Source of the DNA: Acinetobacter portensis
GTDB taxonomy: Bacteria; Pseudomonadota; Gammaproteobacteria; Pseudomonadales; Moraxellaceae
Length of the DNA stretch: 64,000 bases
Assembly (NCBI RefSeq): GCF_023158935.1
Contig: NZ_CP096120.1
Span: forward strand, 930,001-994,000
Direction: 5' to 3'
In this document: piece by piece, positions 34,549-43,147 of the stretch
Position numbering within the stretch: position 1 is the stretch's first letter
Layout of the letters: each line of letters begins with the position of its first letter
Notes under the pieces: generated by a model
What the model was told of the DNA's origin: nothing
The model's database searches: none
Seen by the model: the letters and a program-made list of their open reading frames with translations, nothing else
Program-made: the position numbers and the translations under genes

Positions 34549-37314
34549 ATGGCTTTTCGCTTTAATCAATATGTTGTATCCATCATTTTGTTGGGAATAG
34601 GGGCTTCTGTTTTTGCACAACCAGTGCTGTTAAAAACTGAGCAAAAAATTGAAGAATACAAATTAGATAATGGTTTACGTATTGTTCTTGCGGAAAATGA
34701 TAAAGAAAATAAAGTGTATATGAGCACGATTTATCGAACAGGTTCTTTAAATGATCCTAAAGGTAAAGGTGGACTTGCGCATTTATTAGAACATTTAGCA
34801 TTTAAAGGTACACAAAATATTAAAGGCGAAGAATTTCAACGCCGTTTAAATCAATACACCTTGTCGAATAATGCCAGCACAGATTATTACTCAACAAAAT
34901 ATATTAATGTGATTCGTCCTGAGAAAAATGCGATTAATGAAATTATTCATTTAGAAGCAGAGCGAATGGATAAGTTGGTACTACAAGAAAAATTTGTACC
35001 TTCTGAAATTGCAATTGTAAAACGCGAGCGTGAAGTTCGTTTAGATCAGCCATTTGCTGTACTTATAGATCAAGTATTTAAAACAGCTTATGGTAATCAG
35101 CATTTAGGTCGTTTGCCGATTGGTGATTTAAACGAGCTACAAACCATTAATATGGGTGAACTAAATACTTTCTATCGTAATTGGTATGCACCGAATAATG
35201 CCACGCTGATTATTTCAGGTAAGTTTGATAAAGCGGAAGTATTAAAACAAATTGATGAAAAATTTAGCCCAATTGCTGCACGTAATATTCCGCAGCAAGC
35301 TAAGGTGCCAACTTTAGATAACTCTAAATTTGCCAATAAAACTTTTGTGGTACAAAAAGGAAGCGACTTAGCCAAATATAATATTTATTTAACTTCCGCC
35401 AACGAGAAAATAAAAACAGCTTTGGCAATGGCACCCACTTTATATACCTTGCAACCAAGCGGTCATTTGTACCAAAGCATTGTAGAGTCTGGTACAGCTA
35501 CAGCAGTTCCTGCAACAACATGGTTAGATAAAGATTTCAATATGGTATTTATGGGGGCTGTTTATGCACCAAACCATAATGAAAAAATGGTTCAAACTGC
35601 TTTAAATAATGGTGTTGAACAAAATAAATCATTTACGGATATTGAATTAAACCGTATTAAAAAAATGACTGTTAACCAAGCAGAGAGTATTAAAAATAGT
35701 GCTTCTGCATTGGGTTCTCGTTTAGGTGATTATGCGGTTGCTTATGATGGTGACTGGAGCAAATATTTTAAAGATTTAGAAGAAGTTCAGAACTTAAAAG
35801 TTGATGAAGTGAATCAGGTCTATAAGTCATTTTTAACGCCTCAAAATCGAATTATTGGGGATATTCAACCTACGCCTGAAGACCAGAAAAAAGCATTAAA
35901 ATTAGATGTAAATGCAACAGATGCTAAGACTTTAGATACGTCTACTGAAAAGCCAGAACCTTTAAAAGATATATCGACTTACCAAAAAGAAGTCAGTGCT
36001 TTTGTAGAAGCATCAAAAAAACATATTGAAACAACTGAACAGAAAATTGAACGTGGCGAATTTAAAAATGGCGTGAAATATGCGCTTTATCCAACGTCTA
36101 CGCGTGACGATAAAACTTATGCAACTATTCATGTGGATTTTGGTACAGCTGAAACTTTATTTAATAAAGGGCAAGTTGTCGATTTAATGGCATATTTGAT
36201 GCTACGTGGTTCGGATAAATATAGCTTGCAAGATATTGCTGATAAATCTATTGAAGCGGGTGGTGGTGTTTCAGCTTCTGGTAGCGGTAATGGTGTAAAT
36301 ATTCAGGTTGTGGCGAAAAAAGAAAAGTTTGAAGAATTTTTCAAATTCGCAATTGAACTCATGAAAGCGCCTAAATTCGAACAAACACAATTCGATTTAA
36401 TTAAATCGCAATCACTTTCAAGTTTAGACCGTCCATATACAGAACCAGATATGGTTTCTGCTTTAACCATCACACGTATTTTAGAAAAATTCCAACCAGG
36501 TGATTTACGTTATCACTTTGAGCCTGAATTTGCTAAAAAGGAATTAGAAGCTGCAACGAATGATCAGGTGAAAGCTTTATATCAACAATTTTTTGCCATG
36601 AACCATTCACAAATTGCTGTGACTGGAGATTTTGATGCGAAGAAAATGAAGAAGTTGTTAAAAGCTGAATTTTCGAAGTGGAATGGTAACGAAACGTATG
36701 AAAAGTTAATTACGCCATATTCAACATATTCTGCACAAAAGCATCATATGCTGGCGGAACAGCGTAAATTTGGTAGTTATGTGAGTGTCATGCCGTTTCC
36801 TGTAGGTCAAGACCATCCTGACCGACCTGCGCTTGTGGTATTTGGAAATATTTTAGGTGTTTCACAGTTATCTTCACGTTTGGCACAAGAATTACGTGAA
36901 AAAAATGCTTTGGTTTATGGTTTTGGTAGCACATTAAACTTTAATGATAATAATGATAGTGGCGCTTTAGGTATTAGCGCAAATTACACAGCAGGTAAAG
37001 CAGCTCAAGTTTCGCAAGCTGTTCATAAGGTTTTAAATGACTTATTGAAAAATGGTGTAACAGAGCAAGAGGTTGAAGCAGCAAAAGCAGAAATCTTTAA
37101 AAAGCGTGTAACTGCATTAGAAGATGAGCGCCGTATTCACAGTATGCTTGCACCACAATTAGAACGTGGACGAGATTTGTATGCACGTGAAAAGCAAGAT
37201 CAAGACTTTGCCAAAGTAACAAAAGCAGATGTAGATGCTGCAATTAAAAAATACATTAAGTTAGATCAATTTGTAGAAGTCATGTCTGATCAATATGGTA
37301 AAGCTGCTAAATAA
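34549..37314 (+). CDS. M16 zinc metalloprotease, second tandem copy, intact
   Basis: This protein of about 921 residues is an exported insulinase/pitrilysin-type peptidase. The signal peptide ends GASVFA near residue 23. The N-terminal catalytic M16 domain has H78-L-L-E81-H82 and the second zinc Glu region HLEAERMDKL, followed by an inactive-like repeat half (RGEFKNGVKYALY, LMAYLMLRGSDKYSLQDIAD, SSRLAQELREKNALVYGFG). I chose the ATG at 34549 (GGAG upstream) rather than the upstream TTG. It is a tandem paralogue of the gene before it. Probable periplasmic peptide degradation, by family only. Confidence 0.88.
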   Translation: MAFRFNQYVVSIILLGIGASVFAQPVLLKTEQKIEEYKLDNGLRIVLAENDKENKVYMSTIYRTGSLNDPKGKGGLAHLLEHLAFKGTQNIKGEEFQRRLNQYTLSNNASTDYYSTKYINVIRPEKNAINEIIHLEAERMDKLVLQEKFVPSEIAIVKREREVRLDQPFAVLIDQVFKTAYGNQHLGRLPIGDLNELQTINMGELNTFYRNWYAPNNATLIISGKFDKAEVLKQIDEKFSPIAARNIPQQAKVPTLDNSKFANKTFVVQKGSDLAKYNIYLTSANEKIKTALAMAPTLYTLQPSGHLYQSIVESGTATAVPATTWLDKDFNMVFMGAVYAPNHNEKMVQTALNNGVEQNKSFTDIELNRIKKMTVNQAESIKNSASALGSRLGDYAVAYDGDWSKYFKDLEEVQNLKVDEVNQVYKSFLTPQNRIIGDIQPTPEDQKKALKLDVNATDAKTLDTSTEKPEPLKDISTYQKEVSAFVEASKKHIETTEQKIERGEFKNGVKYALYPTSTRDDKTYATIHVDFGTAETLFNKGQVVDLMAYLMLRGSDKYSLQDIADKSIEAGGGVSASGSGNGVNIQVVAKKEKFEEFFKFAIELMKAPKFEQTQFDLIKSQSLSSLDRPYTEPDMVSALTITRILEKFQPGDLRYHFEPEFAKKELEAATNDQVKALYQQFFAMNHSQIAVTGDFDAKKMKKLLKAEFSKWNGNETYEKLITPYSTYSAQKHHMLAEQRKFGSYVSVMPFPVGQDHPDRPALVVFGNILGVSQLSSRLAQELREKNALVYGFGSTLNFNDNNDSGALGISANYTAGKAAQVSQAVHKVLNDLLKNGVTEQEVEAAKAEIFKKRVTALEDERRIHSMLAPQLERGRDLYAREKQDQDFAKVTKADVDAAIKKYIKLDQFVEVMSDQYGKAAK

Positions 37315-37345
37315 TCTTTAATATTTTCAATATTTAAAGCAATAA

Positions 37346-37369
37346 AAAAAAGCCCAATTGGGCTTTTTT
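37346..37369. terminator. Bidirectional terminator
   Basis: The stem AAAAAAGCCC / GGGCTTTTTT has an AATT loop, between the convergent M16 and DUF3144 genes. Confidence 0.85.
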
Positions 37370-37402
37370 ATTTTGAGTTATAACTCAAAACACAAATGTG
37401 AA

Positions 37403-37804
37403 TTAGTGTTTGTGGTCATGATCATGGTTGTGTTTATTTGCATGAAACTCTTCGTTATGACGGAAACGTAAATAGTTTTCGAACTGTTCACAATATTCGT
37501 CATAGTTATCTTCTAACATCATTTGGAATTGCTGAAGAATATAAGACATTACTTGATCTTTCGCATCACGCATTTCGTTGCCATCTTTAAAATTATTGGC
37601 AGCAACCCAAGTATTAAAACGAGCAGTACCAAATAGCATTGCAGCGCTTACTTGACCACGTTTTTCACTTGGTTTTTCCTGAGTTCCTTTTTCTACACGG
37701 CAAAACTCATTTGCTTGTTTGATAAATTCATCAGCGCGTTCAAAGAAAATAGCATTCAAAGCTTCTTCTTCAGTTACATCTGTCGCTTCGATCTTTTGAA
37801 CCAT
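37403..37804 (-). CDS. DUF3144 family protein
   Basis: This 133-residue cytoplasmic protein matches DUF3144: FFERADEFIKQANEFC, VSAAMLFGTARFNTWVAAN and YILQQFQMMLEDNYDEYCEQF. The C-terminus is His/Asp-rich (NKHNHDHDHKH), which suggests metal binding, though nothing proves it. The family function is unknown. Confidence 0.82.
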   Translation of the reverse strand: MVQKIEATDVTEEEALNAIFFERADEFIKQANEFCRVEKGTQEKPSEKRGQVSAAMLFGTARFNTWVAANNFKDGNEMRDAKDQVMSYILQQFQMMLEDNYDEYCEQFENYLRFRHNEEFHANKHNHDHDHKH

Positions 37805-37901
37805 GAGCTTTTCCTAGTATAAAAATCTGATGCTGCATTATAGGCAAAGGCTTGCAGAAACGGAACCTTTCGCTTAATCTAAAAATAGCCTAAGCATTAT
37901 T

Positions 37902-38546
37902 ATGGAATATTCAATGCAAGATGCCATAGCAGTTCAAAGTTTAAAAAGTGATATCGCATTATTACGCCAAAATATTTGGCCACCTGCAAATTTAGCCAAT
38001 GTTGAAGGTTTGCCTATTTATTACGGTACAAAGTCTGAAGTAGATGAATATTACAAACAATGGACGGGCTTAATCGAAAGGGCACAAGATTTATTTCAAC
38101 CTTTCATGGAAGATGAAGTGCTTGATGAAATTCATTTGCCAAGTCACTTAAATTTGCCGTTATTTTATTTTCACGTAGACCGAATTCGTATTAATAAAAC
38201 ACGTGCGAAAGAATCGAAAACTTTTCGTGGTATTGCAAGTTTAATTGAAAAATGTGGGCAATTTGAACCTGAACAAATTTTAGCGATGTCTGAATGGTTA
38301 GACAGTGATGATGCGGCTGCTTTAGTTGCACATCGTGAATTTATTGATTTAAGAACTTATGTGTTTCAGCATGGACAAAGTGATTACACACGTACGCGTT
38401 TTTATGTGAATGGTATTGTGTTAAGTACAGAAGATGATTTTAAGTTGGTTGATGCGCGAGATAAGCCACGTAAGCAACGTAGTGATAGTTATAACGATCC
38501 TTTGGCAGATAACAATACTTGGAAAGTGTTTGGGAAGTATCGTTAA
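37902..38546 (+). CDS. Conserved hypothetical protein
   Basis: This soluble protein of 214 residues is not recognised. It has no signal peptide. The middle is rich in charged residues (LFYFHVDRIRINKTRAKESK) and the C-terminus is basic then polar (DKPRKQRSDSYND). The ATG at 37902 or the one at 37914 could start it; neither has a clear ribosome site. It is divergent from the DUF3144 gene and is the last core-like gene before the dif region. Confidence 0.65.
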   Translation: MEYSMQDAIAVQSLKSDIALLRQNIWPPANLANVEGLPIYYGTKSEVDEYYKQWTGLIERAQDLFQPFMEDEVLDEIHLPSHLNLPLFYFHVDRIRINKTRAKESKTFRGIASLIEKCGQFEPEQILAMSEWLDSDDAAALVAHREFIDLRTYVFQHGQSDYTRTRFYVNGIVLSTEDDFKLVDARDKPRKQRSDSYNDPLADNNTWKVFGKYR

Positions 38547-38612
38547 GTAAAATTATATAAATTTGTGGAAAATTGCTTAAATAATAAGCGTGGAACGTGT
38601 AAAATTAATGAC

Positions 38613-38641
38613 AAAGCCCAATCGGTGATTATTGGGCTTTT
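38613..38641 (+). terminator. Terminator before the dif site
   Basis: The stem AAAGCCCAAT / ATTGGGCTTT has an 8-nt loop, 66 bp downstream of the hypothetical gene at 37902-38546. Confidence 0.7.
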
Positions 38642-38684
38642 AAGTGAATGATAAGGTTATGATTTAAATAAGAAAATTAGTGAA

Positions 38685-38712
38685 ATTTCGTATAACGTGT
38701 ATTATGTTAATT
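38685..38712 (+). other. dif-type XerCD recombination site 1
   Basis: A complete 28-bp site: XerC arm ATTTCGTATAA (38685-38695), centre CGTGTA (38696-38701), XerD arm TTATGTTAATT (38702-38712). The XerD arm differs from the E. coli dif arm at one position. The XerC and XerD arms match the pdif consensus I recall from Acinetobacter plasmids. It is oriented with its XerD arm towards the membrane-protein genes. Confidence 0.9.
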
Positions 38713-38747
38713 TTAGATATTCTTAAATTTTAATTACTTATAAAATT

Positions 38748-38756
38748 TGGTATAAT
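38748..38756 (+). promoter_or_regulatory. Extended -10 promoter of the module's first gene
   Basis: TGGTATAAT is an extended -10 element, 33 bp upstream of the ATG at 38790 and 35 bp inside the XerD arm. No good -35 box is visible, as is common for extended -10 promoters. Confidence 0.55.
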
Positions 38757-38789
38757 TGAGAATAATAATTAATTACTTTTCTAAATTTT

Positions 38790-39095
38790 ATGTTCAAAGG
38801 TAAAAGTTTCGATAACTTTCTAAAATTATCAACTTATATGTTTTGGTTGTTAACTATGTGGTCGATAGGTATGGCGCTATATGATAAATATATGGGCTAT
38901 TCTGAAAGTATAGATATGGGACCAACCTTCACTTTTATGTTTTTTGCATTCTTTTCTAAATATCAATACGCAATTCAATATTGGCTTAGTCAGCTAGAAA
39001 CTATCAATACACAGAACGAACTAGACAACTCAAAACAGACTCAGATCAAAGTAATCCCTAAATATAAAATATATCTCTATGCAGAAATTATTTAA
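38790..39095 (+). CDS. Small membrane protein of the dif module
   Basis: This 101-residue protein is not recognised. Two hydrophobic segments (about residues 13-30 and 46-62) include YMFWLLTMWSIGMALY and FTFMFFAFFS, and a polar C-terminus (NTQNELDNSKQTQIKV) follows. It is the first gene of the cluster, and its end overlaps the next gene by 17 nt in another frame, so the pair is probably translationally coupled. No homologues are known to me. Confidence 0.6.
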   Translation: MFKGKSFDNFLKLSTYMFWLLTMWSIGMALYDKYMGYSESIDMGPTFTFMFFAFFSKYQYAIQYWLSQLETINTQNELDNSKQTQIKVIPKYKIYLYAEII

Positions 39096-39300
39096 TTCTC
39101 AAATTAGCCAATTTTCATTTTTTGAATTTATAGGAGTACTTACTTGTGGGACTGTTCTTTCCAACTATTTTTTGGACAAACCATTAATTAATATAGGGAT
39201 TTTTTCCGTTTATTGTTCAATCGGTTTGGTTTTGTCAATTTTAAAGGTTTATATAAATTATAAAAAATTTAGACCCCATACAAGAGCCGAAAATGAATAA
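39079..39300 (+). CDS. Small two-helix membrane protein of the dif module
   Basis: This 73-residue protein has two hydrophobic stretches (FFEFIGVLTCGTVLSNYF and IGIFSVYCSIGLVLSILKVY) and a basic tail. It overlaps the gene before it by 17 nt and the gene after it by 8 nt. Function unknown. The overlap suggests one transcript for the cluster. Confidence 0.55.
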   Translation: MQKLFNSQISQFSFFEFIGVLTCGTVLSNYFLDKPLINIGIFSVYCSIGLVLSILKVYINYKKFRPHTRAENE

Positions 39301-39694
39301 AAAAGCTAAATGGATCATTCTTATAATAAGTTTACCAGTTGTATATGGTCTTGGATATTTTGCATATATCAATATAGCTACAGGAAAGCCTTTCTTAGGC
39401 GTGATACCAGAAATGTTGCTGTATTTAATTCCTGCATATTTTATTACTAGTATTCTTATTGAGCTTTTGATAGGTGACGCACCTAATAAGCAGGTAAAAA
39501 AAGCTCTTTTTAAGGCCTTATTACTCCTGTGCTTTTTTATATTATTTGCTGTGATTTATTGGGCTTTTTATAAATACATCATTCTTTCAAATCAGTTAAA
39601 GCATACTTTCATGGCGGAAAATATCCATCTTATTTTTCTAATGTTAGCAATATTTTGGGGCATTAAACTTGCTCAAAGATTAGATTCAAAATAA
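39293..39694 (+). CDS. Four-helix membrane protein of the dif module
   Basis: This 133-residue protein of unknown function has about four transmembrane helices: WIILIISLPVVYGLGYFAYI, MLLYLIPAYFITSILIELLI, ALLLLCFFILFAVIYWAFY and IHLIFLMLAIFWGIKL. Its start MNKKAKWI resembles the start MNEKLKWI of the next gene. It overlaps the preceding gene by 8 nt (GAAATGAATAA region). Confidence 0.6.
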   Translation: MNKKAKWIILIISLPVVYGLGYFAYINIATGKPFLGVIPEMLLYLIPAYFITSILIELLIGDAPNKQVKKALFKALLLLCFFILFAVIYWAFYKYIILSNQLKHTFMAENIHLIFLMLAIFWGIKLAQRLDSK

Positions 39695-39734
39695 ATGTAT
39701 TTAAGATTTATTTATTTTTAAAAATAGGCATTTC

Positions 39735-40156
39735 ATGAACGAAAAATTGAAGTGGATCTTCTTATATGGGGGGGAGCTTGGGGACCTTGTTTTGCTTTAA
39801 TTACGATGATAATTAGAGGCATCCTAGACAAACCTATGGCGTTTGGTTCTTTTCCGATATTTCTTATCATCTGTATATCTGGGGGAATATTTTTAGGAGC
39901 TATAACGTATAAATATGTAATCAACAAGAAATTCGAAAAACAGACTTGTACCTTAGAAAAAGTATCTAAAGGTTTAGCTGTCTGGGGAATACTCCTTAGT
40001 TCATATGGACTTTTTCTGCATTTCATACTTGTCCCTTTAAATTACGAGAATACGGCTGGTGCATACATTTTTAAGTGGGTTATTATGGGCATCGGTTTCT
40101 ATATAACCAACAATATTCGTGAAGATAAGAAAGAATCTAAAAGTCATTTAACATAA
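39735..40156 (+). pseudogene. Membrane protein of the dif module, frame interrupted at a G7 run
   Basis: From the ATG at 39735 the frame reads MNEKLKWIFLYGG and then leaves the long frame at seven G (39768-39774). With eight or five G it would continue AWGPCFALITMIIRGILDKP for about 140 residues with four hydrophobic helices. The remaining frame can be read from a GTG at 39752 as a 134-residue protein, so a shorter product is possible. The stop codon at 40154-40156 lies inside the XerD arm of dif site 2. It could be phase-variable or a sequencing error. Function unknown. Confidence 0.6.
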
Positions 40157-40173
40157 TGGCCATTATACGAAAT
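40146..40173 (-). other. dif-type XerCD recombination site 2, inverted
   Basis: On the minus strand: XerC arm ATTTCGTATAA (40173-40163), centre TGGCCA (40162-40157), XerD arm TTATGTTAAAT (40156-40146). The XerC arm is identical to site 1. The XerD arm is identical to that of E. coli dif. The central hexamer is a perfect palindrome unrelated to that of site 1, so recombination between the two sites should be poor. Confidence 0.9.
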
Positions 40174-40178
40174 GTTTT

Positions 40179-41660
40179 TGTAAGCCCAAAATAGAAATGT
40201 CCGGTTTCTCCAAAGTAAAAATGTCCGCTTTTAGAATATGCACTTTTGCGATTATTGAAGCGGACGGTTTGATATGTTGGTGTCTATGTCGGATAAAGAA
40301 CTTAAACGATTGTCGGTCTTGCAGGAAATCTGCGATCAACGCATAACTCAATCCCAGGCTGCTCAGCTACTTCATATTTCAGAACGTCAGATCAGACGCT
40401 TACTGCAGAAATACAAAGCTCAAGGCCCAGCTGCATTAGCCCATGCTGGTCGTGGCCAAACCAGCAACTGCAAACTTCCTGAAGAACTCAGACTCAAGTG
40501 CCTCAATATTGTTTCGGATCAACTCCATGGTTTCGGACCCACTTTAGCGCATGAAAAGCTCACTACCGTTCATGGATTCGATCTTTCAGTGGAAACCCTG
40601 CGTTGCTGGATGATTGCAGCCGATTTATGGATTCCTCGCTCCAAGCGCCTGAAACGCCCATATCAGCCTCGATATAACCGAGATTGTTATGGTGAACTGG
40701 TACAAATCGATGGCTCACACCATGACTGGTTTGAAGGAAGAGCCGCTAAATGCTGTCTGCTAGTCTTTATCGATGATGCCACAGGCAAATTGCAGCATTT
40801 ACGCTTCTGTGAATCAGAATCAGCCTTTGACTATATGATTTCGACACGCTTGTATGTTGAACAGCATGGTAAGCCTTTAGCGTTTTACAGCGACAAACAT
40901 TCAGTCTTTAGGGTGAATCAAAGCAGCAAGAAAGACAGCAAGATTACCCAGTTTGGACGCGTACTCAGTACCCTCAATATCGATATCATCTTCGCTAACT
41001 CACCCCAGGCCAAAGGTCGCGTAGAACGTGCCAACAGAACCCTTCAGGACCGTCTGATCAAGGAAATGCGCCTGGAGGGTATCAATTCGATTGCAGATGC
41101 GAATAAGTGGTTACCCTACTTTATCGAGCAGTTTAATCGTAAATTTGCCAAGATGGCTTTTAATCCCAAGGATCTACACCGGACTGTCACTGAAACAGCT
41201 GAGGAATTAGATGATGTTTTTACCTGGCGTGAACCCCGTAGAGTCACGAATAGCTTGACCATTACTTATGATAAATGCGTATATCTCCTGGAGAATACAG
41301 AGGAAAATCAGAGGCTAATCGGTAAATATCTTGAATTTCTGGAATACCCTGATGGTACGGTAGCGATTGAGCATCAAGGTCGGAAGATCAATTACAGCAT
41401 CTTCGATAAGTTAAGTCAGCTCAACCAGCGAGAGATCGTTGAGAATAAACGTTTGGGTTCAGTCTTGGCTCATATCCAGCAACAGCATGAAGAATTGGAA
41501 CAGCAAAACAAACGTAATCGTTCTCAAAAGATGCCACGTAGACGTGCACAGAAAACAGCAATCAAAGAACGAAATCTGAATCCTGTGCTTGACTTGGAAA
41601 GTCCTGTATAGGACATTTCTATTTGGTTATTAGGTAGGACATTTCTACTTGGGAATAACA
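40179..41660 (+). mobile_element. IS1202/ISNCY-type element, copy 1 (ISAba32/ISAjo2-like)
   Basis: The element is 1482 bp. Its left end TGTAAGCCC and right end GGGAATAACA form about 24-bp imperfect inverted repeats ending in AAATGTCC, with a second AATGTCC motif inside each end. It is flanked by the 5-bp direct repeat GTTTT (40174-40178 and 41661-41665). It starts exactly 5 bp from the XerC arm of dif site 2, which is the target preference I recall for ISAba32/ISAjo2-type members of the IS1202 family. One intact transposase gene is inside. Confidence 0.85.
40274..41611 (+). CDS. IS1202/ISNCY-family transposase
   Basis: This 445-residue DDE transposase has an N-terminal helix-turn-helix (ITQSQAAQLLHISERQIRRLLQ) and a catalytic core with D146 (QIDGSHHDW), D207 (FYSDKHSVF) and E251 (GRVERANRTLQDRL). 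A basic C-terminus ends in RNRSQKMPRRRAQK. It is full length and looks intact. The base composition is GC-richer than the membrane genes to its left, in keeping with recent arrival. An ATG four codons later is an alternative start. Confidence 0.9.
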   Translation: MLVSMSDKELKRLSVLQEICDQRITQSQAAQLLHISERQIRRLLQKYKAQGPAALAHAGRGQTSNCKLPEELRLKCLNIVSDQLHGFGPTLAHEKLTTVHGFDLSVETLRCWMIAADLWIPRSKRLKRPYQPRYNRDCYGELVQIDGSHHDWFEGRAAKCCLLVFIDDATGKLQHLRFCESESAFDYMISTRLYVEQHGKPLAFYSDKHSVFRVNQSSKKDSKITQFGRVLSTLNIDIIFANSPQAKGRVERANRTLQDRLIKEMRLEGINSIADANKWLPYFIEQFNRKFAKMAFNPKDLHRTVTETAEELDDVFTWREPRRVTNSLTITYDKCVYLLENTEENQRLIGKYLEFLEYPDGTVAIEHQGRKINYSIFDKLSQLNQREIVENKRLGSVLAHIQQQHEELEQQNKRNRSQKMPRRRAQKTAIKERNLNPVLDLESPV

Positions 41661-41665
41661 GTTTT

Positions 41666-43147
41666 TGTTAGAACCCATTTAAAGTGTCTATATTCTCACC
41701 AATAAAAATGTCTGGTTTATGATGGTTTTTATCACCATGGACTGGATATAAAATATAGATGCTGATCACTATGTCTGACAAAGAAATTCAACGTCTTGCA
41801 GTTCTGCAAGACGTTCGAGATCATCGTATTACCCAAGTCCGTGCTGCTGAAATCCTGAATCTTTCCACCCGTCAAATTACCCGGTTATTGCAGAAGCTCA
41901 ATCAAGATGGTGTTTCAGGCATGACGCATGCCAGTCGTGGTCAACCGGGCCATCATCGCCATGACGATTTATTAAAATCGCAATGTCTTTCCATTATTTC
42001 TGAACATCTGCTGGGCTTTGGACCTACCTTGGCGCATGAGAAGCTCAGCAGCATGTTTGACCTGAATATCCCGGTAGAAACGGTTCGGCGCTGGATGACT
42101 GCAAATGACCTTTGGATTCCGCGATCCAAACGTCTAAAACGCCCATACCAGCCACGCTATAACCGTGATTGCTTCGGTGAGCTGATCCAGATTGATGGCT
42201 CATATCATGACTGGTTTGAAGGAAGAGCCACCAAATGCTGTTTGCTGGTTTATATCGATGATGCTACCGGCAAGCTGTTGCATCTACGCTTTTGTGAGGC
42301 TGAAACGACCTTTGACTATATGCTTTCAACCCGAGCCTACATTGAGCAATACGGCAAGCCCTTGGCCTTTTATAGCGATAAACACTCGGTATTTAGAGTC
42401 AACCAGAAATCCAGGCAAGACAGCCAGATCACGCAATTTGGGCGGATTCTGAATGAGTTAAACATTGATATTATCTTCGCCAATTCACCCCAGGCCAAAG
42501 GTCGCGTAGAGCGAGCGAATAGAACCCTTCAGGACCGTTTGATCAAGGAGATGCGCCTGGAAGGCATCTGTTCGATTGCAGAAGCAAATGCCTGGTTGCC
42601 CTGCTTTATTGAGCAGTTCAATCAGAAGTTCGCCAAATGTGCGCGAAACTCAAAGAACCTGCATCGACCATTAACCGAATCTGATCTTGAACTGGATGAT
42701 ATTTTTACCTGGCAGGAACCGCGTAAGGTCACCAAGAACCTGACGATTACCTATGACAAATGTATTTATCTGCTTGAACCGACAGAGCTGAATCATAAGC
42801 TTGCTGGGCAATACGTTTCATTTCTGGAGTATCCGGATGGCACTGTGGCCCTCATGCATGAAGGACGAAAGCTCAACTACAGCATCTTCAATAAATTGGC
42901 TGGGCTGCAGCAAAATGAGATTGTTGAGAATAAACGGTTAGGTTCAGTCCTGGCGCATATCCAGCAACAACATGAAGAATTGGAGAAACAGAATAAACGT
43001 TCCCGTGCCAAGAAAAGTATGCCGAGCCGTAAAGCTCAGAAAGCTGTTATTGGACAAAGAAATTTAAATCCTGTGCTTGACTCTTGTGGTTAAAAACAGG
43101 ACATTTTAAATGGTTTATCGCATAGACATTTTAATTGGTGAATAACA
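41666..43147 (+). mobile_element. IS1202/ISNCY-type element, copy 2
   Basis: This element is also exactly 1482 bp and lies in tandem with the first, separated by the 5-bp GTTTT. The left end TGTTAGAACCC and right end GGTGAATAACA match in the first and last bases, and both carry AAATGTCT-like motifs. The right flank is CTAAA, so there is no direct repeat now. Before copy 1 inserted, this element would also have lain 5 bp from the XerC arm. Confidence 0.82.
41759..43093 (+). CDS. IS1202/ISNCY-family transposase, second element
   Basis: This 444-residue homologue of the transposase in the preceding element is clearly similar by eye along its length but not identical. The helix-turn-helix reads ITQVRAAEILNLSTRQITRLLQ. 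Catalytic residues fall in QIDGSYHDWF, FYSDKHSVF and GRVERANRTL, and the C-terminus is basic. It is intact. The divergence shows that the tandem pair did not arise by recent duplication of a single element. Confidence 0.9.
   Translation: MLITMSDKEIQRLAVLQDVRDHRITQVRAAEILNLSTRQITRLLQKLNQDGVSGMTHASRGQPGHHRHDDLLKSQCLSIISEHLLGFGPTLAHEKLSSMFDLNIPVETVRRWMTANDLWIPRSKRLKRPYQPRYNRDCFGELIQIDGSYHDWFEGRATKCCLLVYIDDATGKLLHLRFCEAETTFDYMLSTRAYIEQYGKPLAFYSDKHSVFRVNQKSRQDSQITQFGRILNELNIDIIFANSPQAKGRVERANRTLQDRLIKEMRLEGICSIAEANAWLPCFIEQFNQKFAKCARNSKNLHRPLTESDLELDDIFTWQEPRKVTKNLTITYDKCIYLLEPTELNHKLAGQYVSFLEYPDGTVALMHEGRKLNYSIFNKLAGLQQNEIVENKRLGSVLAHIQQQHEELEKQNKRSRAKKSMPSRKAQKAVIGQRNLNPVLDSCG

Larger units (their letters stand above)
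38685..40173. mobile_element. dif module: membrane-protein genes between inverted XerCD sites
   Basis: About 1.49 kb is bounded by two complete dif-type sites in opposite orientation, with XerD arms facing inward. This matches the layout of pdif modules on Acinetobacter plasmids. Four small membrane-protein genes fill it. The flanking genes and the rest of the window are chromosomal core genes, so one of the two sites may be the chromosomal dif. Confidence 0.75.
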
